Part shown: positions 60,401-64,000 of the stretch, piece by piece
How positions within the stretch are numbered: position 1 is the first letter of the stretch
Layout: each line of letters starts with the position of its first letter
Assembly: GCF_964355755.1 (NCBI RefSeq)
Contig: NC_092672.1
Coordinates: 29,386,501-29,450,500, forward strand
Length of the DNA stretch: 64,000 nucleotides
Direction of reading: 5' to 3'
Origin: Antedon mediterranea
Taxonomy: Eukaryota > Echinodermata > Crinoidea > Comatulida > Antedonidae
Notes under the pieces: model-generated
Told to the model about the DNA's origin: nothing
Databases searched by the model: none
What the model saw: the letters and a program-made list of their open reading frames with translations, nothing else
Program-made: the position numbers and the translations under genes

Positions 60401-62705
60401 ATTAAATATATAATTTTGCCTTCAGGATGCGTATGGTGATTCTGCCCTCCACGATGCAGTCGCTAAAAATAACAAAGAAATAATTGAAATGTTGATAGAT
60501 GCACCGTCAATAGATTTGACCGTAAAAAACAAGAAAGGATTCAATTCACTTCACCATGCTGCTCTCAAGGGTAATAAGTTGTAAGTACTTAGATCTCGGT
60601 TTTTACAATCTAAAATTATATTTGAATATACCATGACAGCCCCAGTGGTCCACTATTTAGGAATCGAGTCTCAGTTGACATGGTTTTTTCTCAGTCTCGT
60701 AGATTTCCTCATCTTTGATCAATAGTTACTTCTCTGGTTGGTTTAGTGTTTCTCCATGCCTGTCATGAATATACTGTATACATTTATAAAAACTTCTATG
60801 GTATTATGATGAATATTGTTGTATAACTTCGTATTATGCTATGTGACAACAAATCATGTGACAATTAATTGCTGTAGATAACTGTTTAAAGAAGTATTGT
60901 CCCCCAAAACATGAAAAATGAAAATGAATAAAATCAGACTTTAAATAGGCCATATGCCGTAGCTTTAATAATATTAATCACTTCCGTAGAAAGAAATAAG
61001 GAAAAAATAATGTTTTCAATTAAAAAAGACAAATCAAGCGGTTAAATTCAACCAAAAACTTGTTGGCTGGCAGTCAATTTGACAATATTTGCTTTAAATT
61101 ACAACTTTTTTCAGGTAAATTTCACTCTGATTTTTTTGGTCAAATTGCATTAAAATGCCATATTCAACAAAAACACATTTTTTAGGGGTACAATATATCT
61201 TAGGATTTCTAATGACAATTTTTCGTGTTTCTACCAGTGCTGCTGATAAACTGTTAGTGAAGGCTAGGCAGTTGGCAGATGTAAGGAAAGACGATGGCTT
61301 TGCATCGTTGCATCTTGCCGCCCTGAATGGCCATCGAGAAGTTGCGGACATACTAATAACCAAGGTAAAGATTGTTATTGTTATTGCTAAAAGATTATAT
61401 AGTGAAATAGAGAGTCAACTCCAACATTAACGTAGCACGATATAGAGGGACCATGGCCAATCAGATATACAAGTTTAATGTCACCACTTACGTAGTCACA
61501 CACCACTACTCCTATAGTGCTGTGTGTTGAGATATCAATGTGAGTTGTATGATCCTTGTTGTATGCAAAAATGTTAGGCTTTACCAAGAAATTATGTGTG
61601 TTATTGCCAAATTGACCGATACGAATTTCTCTTTTCTTGATTACATAAGGGTCACTGTGAAGTGGACATTAGAAACAACCGGCAACAGACCCCACTCATT
61701 CTGGCGGTCAGTCAGGGACACACAAACATTGTAGAGTTATTAGTAACAAAAGGCGCTGATGTCAACTCAGAAGATGAAGATGGTGACACAGCACTGCATC
61801 TAGCCTTGATGCGACAGGCTCTAAACTCACCAACAGAGCTTGCAACTGCTGCAACTAAGGTGAGGCTAACATCTGGGATTGTCTGTTTAAAAATATTGAG
61901 GGCAGTGTTTTTAAAGAACAGAAATAGAATCAGCTTTAATATACTAATATTATTGTGAAAATATTTTTTTTATTAAAAGTTAATTTTAGTGTTTTTTTAA
62001 AGGCCAGGTGCGGGCACAAAATTTCTATTGATCATACATTCCAATAATCATCGATCTATAGTTTCCCCTATGTTTCATCATTTTTGGGATTTTATTTGTG
62101 TTACACGAGCTTGTTGAAAATAAGCACTTTCTTATCAGTAACAAACAAAATTTGATAGTTCAAATTACACAGTAAAATCTCTATTCTTTTGTACACAAAT
62201 TGTGTAAATAGAGAGGCATTTTAAAAAGCTATGAAAACTAAACGGTGTGGTCAAAAATGTTATCAGATGACTAAATATAGGTAATATAACTTGAATTTTA
62301 CATTTCTGGTATTTTTATTCAACTTCAGATTTTTGTTTTCATGCTATAGCAAAAATTATCCACCGTATATCCACCATCTTTTTTCACCTTCTAGGGAGTC
62401 ACCAGACATGTTATTACATTAGGTTAACTACCTAACTACTGAAAAAAATTCTTCCTGGTTTTTATGGCAGAATATTGCTAAATTTTGTATTTGACCATAT
62501 TAAAGGAAATTCATGTTTTTTCGTCTTGATTTTTTTTACAAATTTTTGATTTATGTACAATTAACCAGATATTATATGTAAAATTCATGCCTGTACCTGA
62601 GCTTTAAAACAACATAAAACAAAACATTCTTTAGATTTTATTAGCATACTAATTACCCAGTGATGATGATTTCAGATTTCATCATCAATGAAACGGCTTG
62701 CGAAG
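21422..62705 (+). CDS. MIB2: Mind bomb 2-like E3 ubiquitin ligase, 5' part of gene (15 exons plus one possible)
   Basis: Fifteen exons join in phase to 750 codons. Order: MIB/HERC2 domain (residues about 32-106), ZZ finger (114-151; Cys114, 117, 129, 132, 138, 141, His147, 151), second MIB/HERC2 (about 180-263), MIB repeats (about 275-430), ankyrin repeats (about 445-750). This is the Mind bomb order. The first domain has the longer [20 protein letters not shown] type, which fits MIB2 better than MIB1. Mind bomb proteins ubiquitinate Notch ligands of the Delta/Jagged type in the signal-sending cell and drive their endocytosis. Human MIB2 is about 1000 residues, so roughly 250 residues with the last ankyrin repeats and RING fingers lie beyond the window. 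No frameshift or stop. Introns range from about 0.35 to 14 kb and are filled with repeats. Confidence 0.9.
21483..22178 (+). other. MIB2 intron 1
   Basis: TAGGC-rich patches (21,780-22,090) and AT-rich sequence. No other feature. Confidence 0.5.
22179..22433 (+). CDS. MIB2: MIB2 exon 2: first MIB/HERC2 domain
   Basis: Contains [36 protein letters not shown] and [12 protein letters not shown], the hallmarks of the substrate-binding MIB/HERC2 fold. Acceptor TTTCACAG, donor G|GTGAGT, one base left over. Confidence 0.95.
23235..23545 (+). mobile_element. tRNA-headed SINE (family 1), full-length-looking copy
   Basis: Head GTGGCCGAGCGGTTAAGAC ... GGGGTTCGAGGC (boxes A and B), then a body with TAGAACGAGTCTTCTCGG and GTACATCTTTCGAGACGAGT, ending GGTCACCCAGTATAAAGAT and an (AAAC)n tail. 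This copy shows the unoccupied target of the micro-insertion found at 5259-5276. A partial, more diverged segment of the same body follows at 23,600-23,690. Confidence 0.85.
23853..23967. mobile_element. MITE of the CTACACTATCAAAC family, left end degraded
   Basis: Interior CCCATATATGGACATGATTA and right end GATAGTGTAGACAGAGCCTA match the family; the left terminus is eroded. Confidence 0.65.
24500..24712. repeat. ~118-bp direct duplication
   Basis: Two copies of a segment with GCTACACTAGCGAAATTATT and TTACATGGATAAACCAACAA ... GAGCAAGATAT (24,506-24,591 and 24,625-24,708). A related fragment occurs at 42,795-42,850. Confidence 0.7.
25017..25430 (+). pseudogene. Possible degraded coding fragment, unidentified
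   Basis: One frame reads from about 25,045 to 25,297 with a single stop near 25,098. It contains [20 protein letters not shown] and, after the stop, [19 protein letters not shown] further open piece, [17 protein letters not shown], lies near 25,345-25,435. GC content is higher than the flanks. It could be an old transposon ORF or a processed fragment. I cannot name the family. Confidence 0.25.
27114..27256. mobile_element. MITE of the CTACACTATCAAAC family, well preserved
   Basis: About 143 bp with ends TAAAGCTCTGTCTACACTAT and its near-complement AGACAGAGCTTA, around an internal CATGTCCATATGGGCACATC. Best representative of the family in the window. Confidence 0.8.
27904..28190. mobile_element. 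MITE of the CTACACTATCAAAC family, split by a palindromic insertion
   Basis: The MITE's left part runs to AACTTTATG at 27,933, then resumes with AACTTTATGTGACAAAA at 28,066. The 132 bp between (27,934-28,065) are a separate insertion. Confidence 0.8.
27925..28074. mobile_element. 132-bp palindrome-rich insertion with 9-bp target duplication
   Basis: 27,934-28,065 is flanked by AACTTTATG (27,925-27,933 and 28,066-28,074). Other MITE copies have this sequence once. The insert consists of CTAGAAAACTCAGAT-type palindromes, its first half (27,949-27,987) being close to the complement of its second half. 9-bp duplications are typical of Mutator-like elements. Confidence 0.75.
29551..30137 (+). mobile_element. 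~0.6-kb TTAA-flanked MITE, copy 1
   Basis: Aligns with 61,999-62,610 in opposite orientation over nearly its whole length, for example ATAGCATGAAAATAAAAA and CAACAAGCTCGTGTAACACA. Ends are AGCTCAGGTACAGGC and the complement of AGGCCAGGTGTGGGC, with TTAA at the right edge and a mutated ATAA at the left. No coding sequence. Confidence 0.75.
32645..32850. repeat. Inverted-repeat element built on ATACCGTATTT
   Basis: TTTCTGCTGCCAAGAAAATACCGT (start shared as CTGCTGCCAAGAAAATACC) at 32,646 is mirrored by CGTATTTTTTGTACCC and CTGCTGCCAATAAAAAACACC near 32,800-32,845. AATACCG/CGGTATT words alternate in between. Probably a small MITE. Confidence 0.5.
32967..33131 (+). pseudogene. Degraded Myb/SANT-like DNA-binding fragment
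   Basis: From ATG 32,967 the frame reads [20 protein letters not shown] and then [20 protein letters not shown] before TGA at 33,093. The same frame continues [11 protein letters not shown] to TAG at 33,129. The spacing of hydrophobics and the QVNSKLKSL...QY end match the trihelix/SANT-like domain of Harbinger-type transposon companion proteins. The first stop falls inside the third helix. I judge it a relic, with moderate certainty. Confidence 0.4.
33157..33361 (+). repeat. ~205-bp inverted repeat, left arm
   Basis: Matches 35,594-35,798 in inverted orientation with only a few differences, for example AGATACAGTGCTTGTTGAAT and TGTATGGATTAAGACTGTCT. The arms are about 2.2 kb apart. The SANT-like relic lies just outside this arm. 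Confidence 0.85.
33596..33685 (+). repeat. 17-bp G-rich minisatellite
   Basis: Five to six units of GTAAGAGGGTGGGGTTA, one with a G substitution, ending GGGTTAGGGTTATTG. Each unit has GGGT and GGGG runs, so two neighbouring units could form a G-quadruplex in the transcribed MIB2 intron. Confidence 0.85.
33875..33990. repeat. Palindrome-rich GGGATCCC/CCCGATCGGG cluster
   Basis: Repeated CCCGATCGGGA, CGGGATCCCG, GGGAATTTTCCC and AGGGATCCC words in about 110 bp. GC-rich amid AT-rich intron sequence. Origin not identified. Confidence 0.6.
35594..35798 (-). repeat. ~205-bp inverted repeat, right arm
   Basis: The inverted partner of 33,157-33,361. It differs, for example, by CGCTCGGCAACAATG against the left arm's AACGTTCCGAAACAATG-like sequence on the same strand. 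Confidence 0.85.
35936..36258. mobile_element. Dispersed ~320-bp element ending GGACAATACCTTTAA
   Basis: Contains GGCAGTCAAGTTAAAGAT, AAATTACAG followed by a T tract and CAGGTAAAT, and GGCATATTCAACATAAAC. It ends GGACAATACCTTTAA. Related segments at 40,290-40,620 and 60,890-61,195 share TATTGTCCCCCAAAA and CATATTCAACAAAAAC-type words. TTAA-ended MITE, family unnamed; weaker relatives at 24,750-24,920, 25,590-25,690 and 34,740-34,970. Confidence 0.5.
36288..36420. mobile_element. MITE of the CTACACTATCAAAC family
   Basis: TTAAGCTCTGTCTACAGTAT at the left and GTAGTGGAGACTGAGTTTT at the right. It lies 86 bp upstream of the ZZ-finger exon, so it sits close to the branch-point region. Confidence 0.7.
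36507..36678 (+). CDS. MIB2: MIB2 exon 3: ZZ-type zinc finger
   Basis: [10 protein letters not shown] ... [17 protein letters not shown] ... KHDLNH supplies the complete C2-C2-C2-H2 set of a ZZ finger. Acceptor CTGCAG, donor CGG|GTTAGT. Phase matches exon 2 and exon 4. Confidence 0.95.
36890..37265. repeat. ~39-bp minisatellite
   Basis: Units such as AAGCCAGTAACACTGATAAG plus GCAGTAATGCTGCTACTGT, about nine copies, the last ones shortened. It begins about 210 bp after the ZZ-finger exon. Confidence 0.85.
38104..38325 (+). mobile_element. tRNA-headed SINE (family 2), copy 1
   Basis: Head GAGCTGTAGCTTAGTGGTTA (box A) and GGGTTCAATCC (box B), then GCCTCAAATGAGACTTAGAT and a 3' AT-rich tail. 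An opposite-orientation copy lies at 57,752-57,966. Different from family 1. Confidence 0.8.
38940..39450. repeat. 15-18-bp minisatellite
   Basis: About 30 units of CCTCCCATATTCATG and CCTCCCAGATTCACAGG. Unit lengths are multiples of three, so three forward frames stay open for over 130 codons. The peptides are repetitive and no gene is implied. Confidence 0.9.
39737..40044. repeat. 154-bp tandem duplication
   Basis: Two adjacent copies (39,737-39,890 and 39,891-40,044), about 93-95% identical by eye, containing ATCAAACCGTACAAGTTGCA and AAAGCCATTATATAAACAGT. Confidence 0.85.
40290..40620. mobile_element. Relative of the TATTGTCCCCCAAAA element
   Basis: Begins TATTGTCCCCCAAAATCATG, then AAAATCAGACTTTGAAGAGG, AAATTACAGTTT and AAAATGGCATTAAAAAAA. 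It matches 60,890-61,195 in order. Ends are not sharply defined. Confidence 0.45.
41817..41930. repeat. 114-bp hairpin (about 50-bp arms)
   Basis: TGGAATGGTACAAATAATTT at the left is mirrored to 41,930. The arms pair with a few mismatches to a loop of about 12 bp near 41,868-41,880. No target duplication. It could be a solo MITE or a miRNA-precursor-like hairpin within the MIB2 transcript. Confidence 0.7.
44333..44439 (+). CDS. MIB2: MIB2 exon 4: start of second MIB/HERC2 domain
   Basis: Encodes [12 protein letters not shown] and [18 protein letters not shown], the conserved opening of the second MIB/HERC2 unit. Acceptor TTTTTATAG, donor GATG|GTAAGT. Confidence 0.93.
44440..44885 (+). other. 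MIB2 intron 4
   Basis: Short intron, no repeats or other features recognised. Confidence 0.7.
44886..45080 (+). CDS. MIB2: MIB2 exon 5: second MIB/HERC2 domain
   Basis: [39 protein letters not shown] and [10 protein letters not shown] are family signatures. One base carries over to exon 6. Confidence 0.95.
47003..47267 (-). mobile_element. tRNA-headed SINE (family 1), subfamily B, copy 1
   Basis: Head near 47,265 (minus strand) as in family 1. The 3' part contains CCAACTACGGCGCCATTACG and GTCCACGACAGTGTGTGTGA instead of the ending seen at 23,235. It retains the unoccupied ACTGGAC site. Confidence 0.8.
47516..47776 (-). mobile_element. tRNA-headed SINE (family 1), subfamily B, copy 2
   Basis: Same 3' part as the copy at 47,003, about 510 bp away in the same orientation. 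An internal deletion near 47,640 removes the segment containing the ACTGGAC site. Confidence 0.8.
48393..48540. mobile_element. MITE of the CTACACTATCAAAC family
   Basis: TTAAGCTCTGTCTACATTAT at the left, a duplicated CACTACCATATTTGGGCA inside, right end TTTTTTTGTCAAACTA truncated. Confidence 0.7.
48610..48765 (-). mobile_element. tRNA-like SINE (family 3) or tRNA pseudogene
   Basis: On the minus strand 48,696-48,622 reads GCAAGCTCGGTGGTCTAAAG, then TGAACGCC and GGGTTTGAGTCCC, giving boxes A and B. It does not fold as a clean cloverleaf by eye. Its neighbour GGGTTCGAATCTAACCC (minus, near 48,715) gives a second box B-like word. Confidence 0.5.
49929..50557. mobile_element. ~620-bp TTAA-flanked DNA element
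   Basis: TTAAAGACCCCTTCCCTGC at the left pairs with GTAGGGAATGGGGCTTTAA at the right. The interior is GC-richer, with TAGGCC and CGATCGATCG words. No coding sequence. Consistent with a piggyBac- or Kolobok-type non-autonomous element. Confidence 0.65.
51530..51625. repeat. C-rich minisatellite, about 30-bp unit
   Basis: Three units of CCTCCCTGCTACCCAGGCC with spacers, on a strand with strong C bias. Confidence 0.7.
53903..53937. repeat. 35-bp near-palindrome resembling the micro-insertions
   Basis: Begins CAGAGAGATGTAAAAT and ends ATTTTATATCTCCCTG (two arm mismatches), similar in size and ends to the CAGGGAG hairpins. No flanking 7-bp duplication remains. Could be an old member. Confidence 0.45.
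54832..54977 (+). CDS. MIB2: MIB2 exon 6: first MIB repeat (first part)
   Basis: [20 protein letters not shown] followed by [12 protein letters not shown], the MIB-repeat signature. Ends in phase 0 at GCAGAG|GTAAAA. Confidence 0.94.
55015..55915. repeat. 24-bp minisatellite, over 30 units
   Basis: Units of CCATCTTAGATTTCATTATG plus GCTG or ACCG, regular from 55,385 to 55,860 and degenerate outside. Because 24 is a multiple of three, both strands have stop-free frames of 87-96 codons. Located in MIB2 intron 6, 40 bp after exon 6. Confidence 0.9.
56137..56247 (+). CDS. MIB2: MIB2 exon 7: first MIB repeat (second part)
   Basis: [20 protein letters not shown] and [12 protein letters not shown]. 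Phase 0 at both ends. Acceptor TTTTCCCAG, donor AAG|GTATGT. Confidence 0.94.
56772..56876 (+). CDS. MIB2: MIB2 exon 8: second MIB repeat (first part)
   Basis: [20 protein letters not shown] and [11 protein letters not shown]-like end parallel exon 6. Phase 0 both ends, donor GTA|GTAAGT. Confidence 0.93.
56926..57492. mobile_element. MITE of the CTACACTATCAAAC family, interrupted by a LINE fragment
   Basis: Left part CTTGTCTACACTATCAAACT ... GTGATGTGCCCAAACATG to about 56,987. The right part resumes near 57,428 with CTACCATATTTGGGCACATT and ends GATAGTGTAGACAAAGCTTT. The 440 bp between are retrotransposon-derived. Confidence 0.8.
56988..57427 (-). mobile_element. Non-LTR retrotransposon (LINE) 3' end with RT C-terminus
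   Basis: On the minus strand an open frame (from 57,444, the first residues lying in the MITE, to 57,130) contains [10 protein letters not shown] and [20 protein letters not shown]. That is the usual extreme C-terminus of LINE reverse-transcriptase polyproteins. It is followed by a short 3' UTR and a (CTGTAT)n tail at about 57,025-56,995. Strongly 5'-truncated; no catalytic motif is present. Confidence 0.75.
57560..57725 (+). CDS. MIB2: MIB2 exon 9: second MIB repeat (second part) and linker
   Basis: [20 protein letters not shown] and [11 protein letters not shown], then a charged linker ending EEEKG. One base carried over. Confidence 0.94.
57752..57966 (-). mobile_element. tRNA-headed SINE (family 2), copy 2
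   Basis: Minus-strand head GAGCTGTAGCTTGGTGGTTA near 57,960, then GCCTCAAATGAGACTTAG. It lies between exons 9 and 10. Confidence 0.8.
58047..58180 (+). CDS. MIB2: MIB2 exon 10: start of ankyrin region
   Basis: [20 protein letters not shown] and [19 protein letters not shown], an ankyrin-like helix pair. Donor TGG|GTAAGT. Confidence 0.92.
58209..58273. repeat. 65-bp fold-back
   Basis: ACCGTATTTATTTGAGGGGG is mirrored by ATAAATAAATACGGTATT around a GCGTTTATTTTAAGCGC centre, 28 bp after exon 10. Probably a small MITE. Confidence 0.55.
58591..58739 (+). CDS. MIB2: MIB2 exon 11: ankyrin repeats
   Basis: [20 protein letters not shown] and [14 protein letters not shown], two ankyrin consensus starts. 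Two bases carried over. Confidence 0.95.
58837..58993 (+). CDS. MIB2: MIB2 exon 12: ankyrin repeats
   Basis: [20 protein letters not shown] and [20 protein letters not shown]. Phase 0 end at CAG|GTATAG. Confidence 0.95.
58994..60425 (+). other. MIB2 intron 12, mostly one DNA transposon
   Basis: About 80% of this intron is the 1144-bp element at 59,050-60,193; the flanks are plain AT-rich intron. Confidence 0.7.
59043..60200. mobile_element. 1144-bp DNA transposon, CAGGGATG ends, 7-bp target duplication
   Basis: The element 59,050-60,193 has a 14-bp terminal inverted repeat CAGGGATGTCACCA, with looser matching GGTCGG/CCGACC words further in. GTATAAC lies on both sides (59,043-59,049 and 60,194-60,200). 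No long coding frame, so it is non-autonomous. CAGGG ends recall hAT elements, but those usually duplicate 8 bp; P and Dada elements are reported to make 7-bp duplications. Superfamily left open. Confidence 0.8.
60426..60580 (+). CDS. MIB2: MIB2 exon 13: ankyrin repeats
   Basis: [20 protein letters not shown] and [16 protein letters not shown]. Two bases carried over, donor TT|GTAAGT. Confidence 0.95.
60890..61195. mobile_element. TATTGTCCCCCAAAA element in MIB2 intron 13
   Basis: Starts AGTATTGTCCCCCAAAACAT and ends AACACATTTTTTAGGGGTAC. Interior as in 40,290-40,620. The right end lies about 43 bp before exon 14. Confidence 0.55.
61238..61364 (+). CDS. MIB2: MIB2 exon 14: ankyrin repeats
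   Basis: [20 protein letters not shown] then [18 protein letters not shown]. Phase 0 end. Confidence 0.95.
61650..61859 (+). CDS. MIB2: MIB2 exon 15: ankyrin repeats
   Basis: [36 protein letters not shown] and [17 protein letters not shown]. Acceptor ACATAAG is weak in pyrimidines, but the frame and family match are clear. Ends AAG|GTGAGG in phase 0. Confidence 0.93.
61999..62610 (-). mobile_element. ~0.6-kb TTAA-flanked MITE, copy 2
   Basis: Opposite-orientation partner of 29,551-30,137. Ends TTAA plus AGGCCAGGTGCGGGC and GCCTGTACCTGAGCT plus TTAA. TTAA is intact on both sides, so this is the better preserved copy. Confidence 0.78.
62676..62705 (+). CDS. MIB2: Possible MIB2 exon 16 (30-nt microexon)
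   Basis: GATGATTTCAG|ATTTCATCATC ... GCGAAG|GTAGGT encodes [10 protein letters not shown] in phase 0, continuing from exon 15. Family members have a poorly conserved linker at this point, so sequence similarity cannot decide it. Splice sites are good. Confidence 0.35.
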
Positions 62706-63244
62706 GTAGGTTCAAAGGTCAAAAGCTTCAACTTAATCTGAAATTACAAATCTTCAAATTAAATTTTAAAGTTTATAATAGGTAAAGTAAAATTCTCTAG
62801 AAAAAAAAGAAATCGAGAAAAAAACAAGACAGAAAAGTGTCTTTTTCTTTTGATGATGCTATCATGGTTGACATTTTAATCAAGGGGATTTGCATAGTTT
62901 AAACTATGCTATTATTCTTTATAGACCATCGCCCAAAAAACGATTTTCAAATTCCTGTCATGTTGATATCCCATTACACCAATCCCACCCCTTCCCTTGG
63001 ACTGTTAAAGGGTATAATCCCAACACACATACAGTTTCCATCGACATATTTAATCTTTGGGTGTTTGTGAGGATCGCCTAAAAACGAGACAAGTTTTTCT
63101 TTTTGATTTGAAGATTTTTATTCAGACTCGGGTTAATTTAGGTTGCTATATTACGTAACCATGGTTCCATAATAAGAAAAGAAAAACATGTGCTTTGTAT
63201 AAGCTTATAGATAGTATTAACATCTATTGTATTGCAGCAGTAGT

Positions 63245-63470
63245 TAAAATCTATGTTTAGGTGTTACTGTTAAATAGAGGTTCACTAACAAACAGCTTAT
63301 GCAAATAATAATAATAGTATTTAAGTTTTAGTAATATAGTATTGGTGACCTGTTTGTTACTGTTTGTGGTTTAGAATCTATTGGGTGTTACTGTTAAATA
63401 GAGGTTCACTAACAAATAGCTTATGCAAATAATAGTATTTAAGTTTTAGTAATATAGTATTGCTATAAAC
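63245..63470. repeat. ~120-bp direct duplication
   Basis: Two copies of a segment with GTGTTACTGTTAAATAGAGG and TATTTAAGTTTTAGTAATAT (63,260-63,350 and 63,383-63,462), differing mainly by an ATA-repeat length change. Confidence 0.75.
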
Positions 63471-63590
63471 TATATTGTGAGACATTGGAATATATAGTCA
63501 ATATGTTTAACACATAACATAGTAAAATACAATAATAATGAGATATTTATCAGATCGAAAAGTTTAAAATTTGTCCTATAATACAAGATG

Positions 63591-63900
63591 CTTCCAAAGG
63601 CCATACTGCATTAAAACACCGGTTCTCGTCAGATCACTGAAGTTAAGCAACGTTGGGCCTGGTTGCATTCTGGATAGGAATAGCGGCGGGGGCTGTATAT
63701 AGCGGAGAGTGATGGTATAATGATATCGGACTTGCATGTTGTAGGCTTGGGGGTGAGCCTATCTGTACCATACTGATTTAATACATCTTTGGGCAAGATG
63801 CTTTACTCTTATTGCCTCATCATTTTGATAGGATGTTAAGCTTGAGGACCATAAAAATTACAGTTAACAGTTAACTAGAATCCATGTTCATTTCTTTTCG
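63591..63900 (+). mobile_element. 5S rRNA-derived SINE (SINE3-like) or 5S pseudogene
   Basis: GGCCATACTGCATT, CACCGGTTCTCGTCAGATCA, CTGAAGTTAAGCAACG and TTGGGCCTGGTTGCA follow the 5S rRNA order (63,599-63,668), including box A. Box C (GGATAGGAATAG) and the 3' strand of helix I are degraded. Non-5S sequence with GGGCAAGATGCTTTACTC follows, a word common in SINE bodies. A 5S-headed SINE fits better than a functional gene. Confidence 0.65.
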
Positions 63901-64000
63901 TTATTTAACTGTATTTAGCTGTTTTAAACAATGTTATGTTAAACGGTTTCTTCTCTGTACTTGTTGTATACTTAATTGTGCTTTATTTGTCTGTATTGCT

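Larger units (their letters stand above)
61860..64000 (+). other. MIB2 intronic sequence to window end
   Basis: Holds an inverted copy of the 0.6-kb MITE, a possible 30-nt exon, a direct repeat pair and a 5S-derived SINE. No further ankyrin or RING exon is visible. Confidence 0.6.

Overview
This is a piece of an animal nuclear genome. It is AT-rich, with long introns, GT-AG splice sites and many short DNA transposons, SINEs and minisatellites. Two multi-exon genes are recognisable, both on the + strand. The palindrome TAGGCCTA and its fragments are very frequent, and tRNA-headed and 5S-headed SINEs are present. Together with the Mind bomb-2 protein type this suggests a marine deuterostome invertebrate, most likely an echinoderm; that placement is an inference.

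Layout. 1-14,640 is intergenic and made largely of repeats: an inverted minisatellite (187-575), several minisatellites, a ~128-bp satellite-like array, LINE 3' ends, GACA-rich elements and SINEs. 14,780-18,626 is a complete four-exon gene for a predicted 606-aa protein. It has an N-terminal THAP zinc finger, a coiled coil and the helix-turn-helix region of P-element/THAP9 transposases, but no catalytic domain. 18,627-21,250 is intergenic, with two strongly palindromic MITEs. 21,422 to beyond the window end is a Mind bomb-2 (MIB2) E3 ubiquitin ligase gene. I could follow 15 coding exons in unbroken phase (750 codons): MIB/HERC2, ZZ finger, second MIB/HERC2, MIB repeats and ankyrin repeats. A possible 30-nt sixteenth exon follows. 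The remaining ankyrin repeats and the RING fingers must lie past position 64,000. Its introns (up to 14 kb) hold most of the other repeats.

The most unusual signal is a set of very short insertions (12 to 39 bp). All but one are hairpins beginning CAGGGAG or CATGGAG and ending in the complementary sequence. Each is flanked by a perfect 7-bp direct repeat (1244-1293, 1316-1350, 1374-1426, 5252-5283, 8693-8728, 9883-9908, 11946-11989). One sits inside a SINE, and two other SINE copies in the window show the unoccupied site with a single copy of the 7 bp, so this is true insertion with target duplication. Two larger segments also have CAGGG...CCCTG ends and 7-bp duplications: the 389-bp inverted minisatellite (187-575) and a 1144-bp element in a MIB2 intron (59,050-60,193). 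I know of no described class of such 20-40-bp transposon-like palindromes, and this is my main candidate for something new.

Exon boundaries come from reading frame, splice consensus and remembered family architecture; no alignment was run. Repeat names are descriptive.
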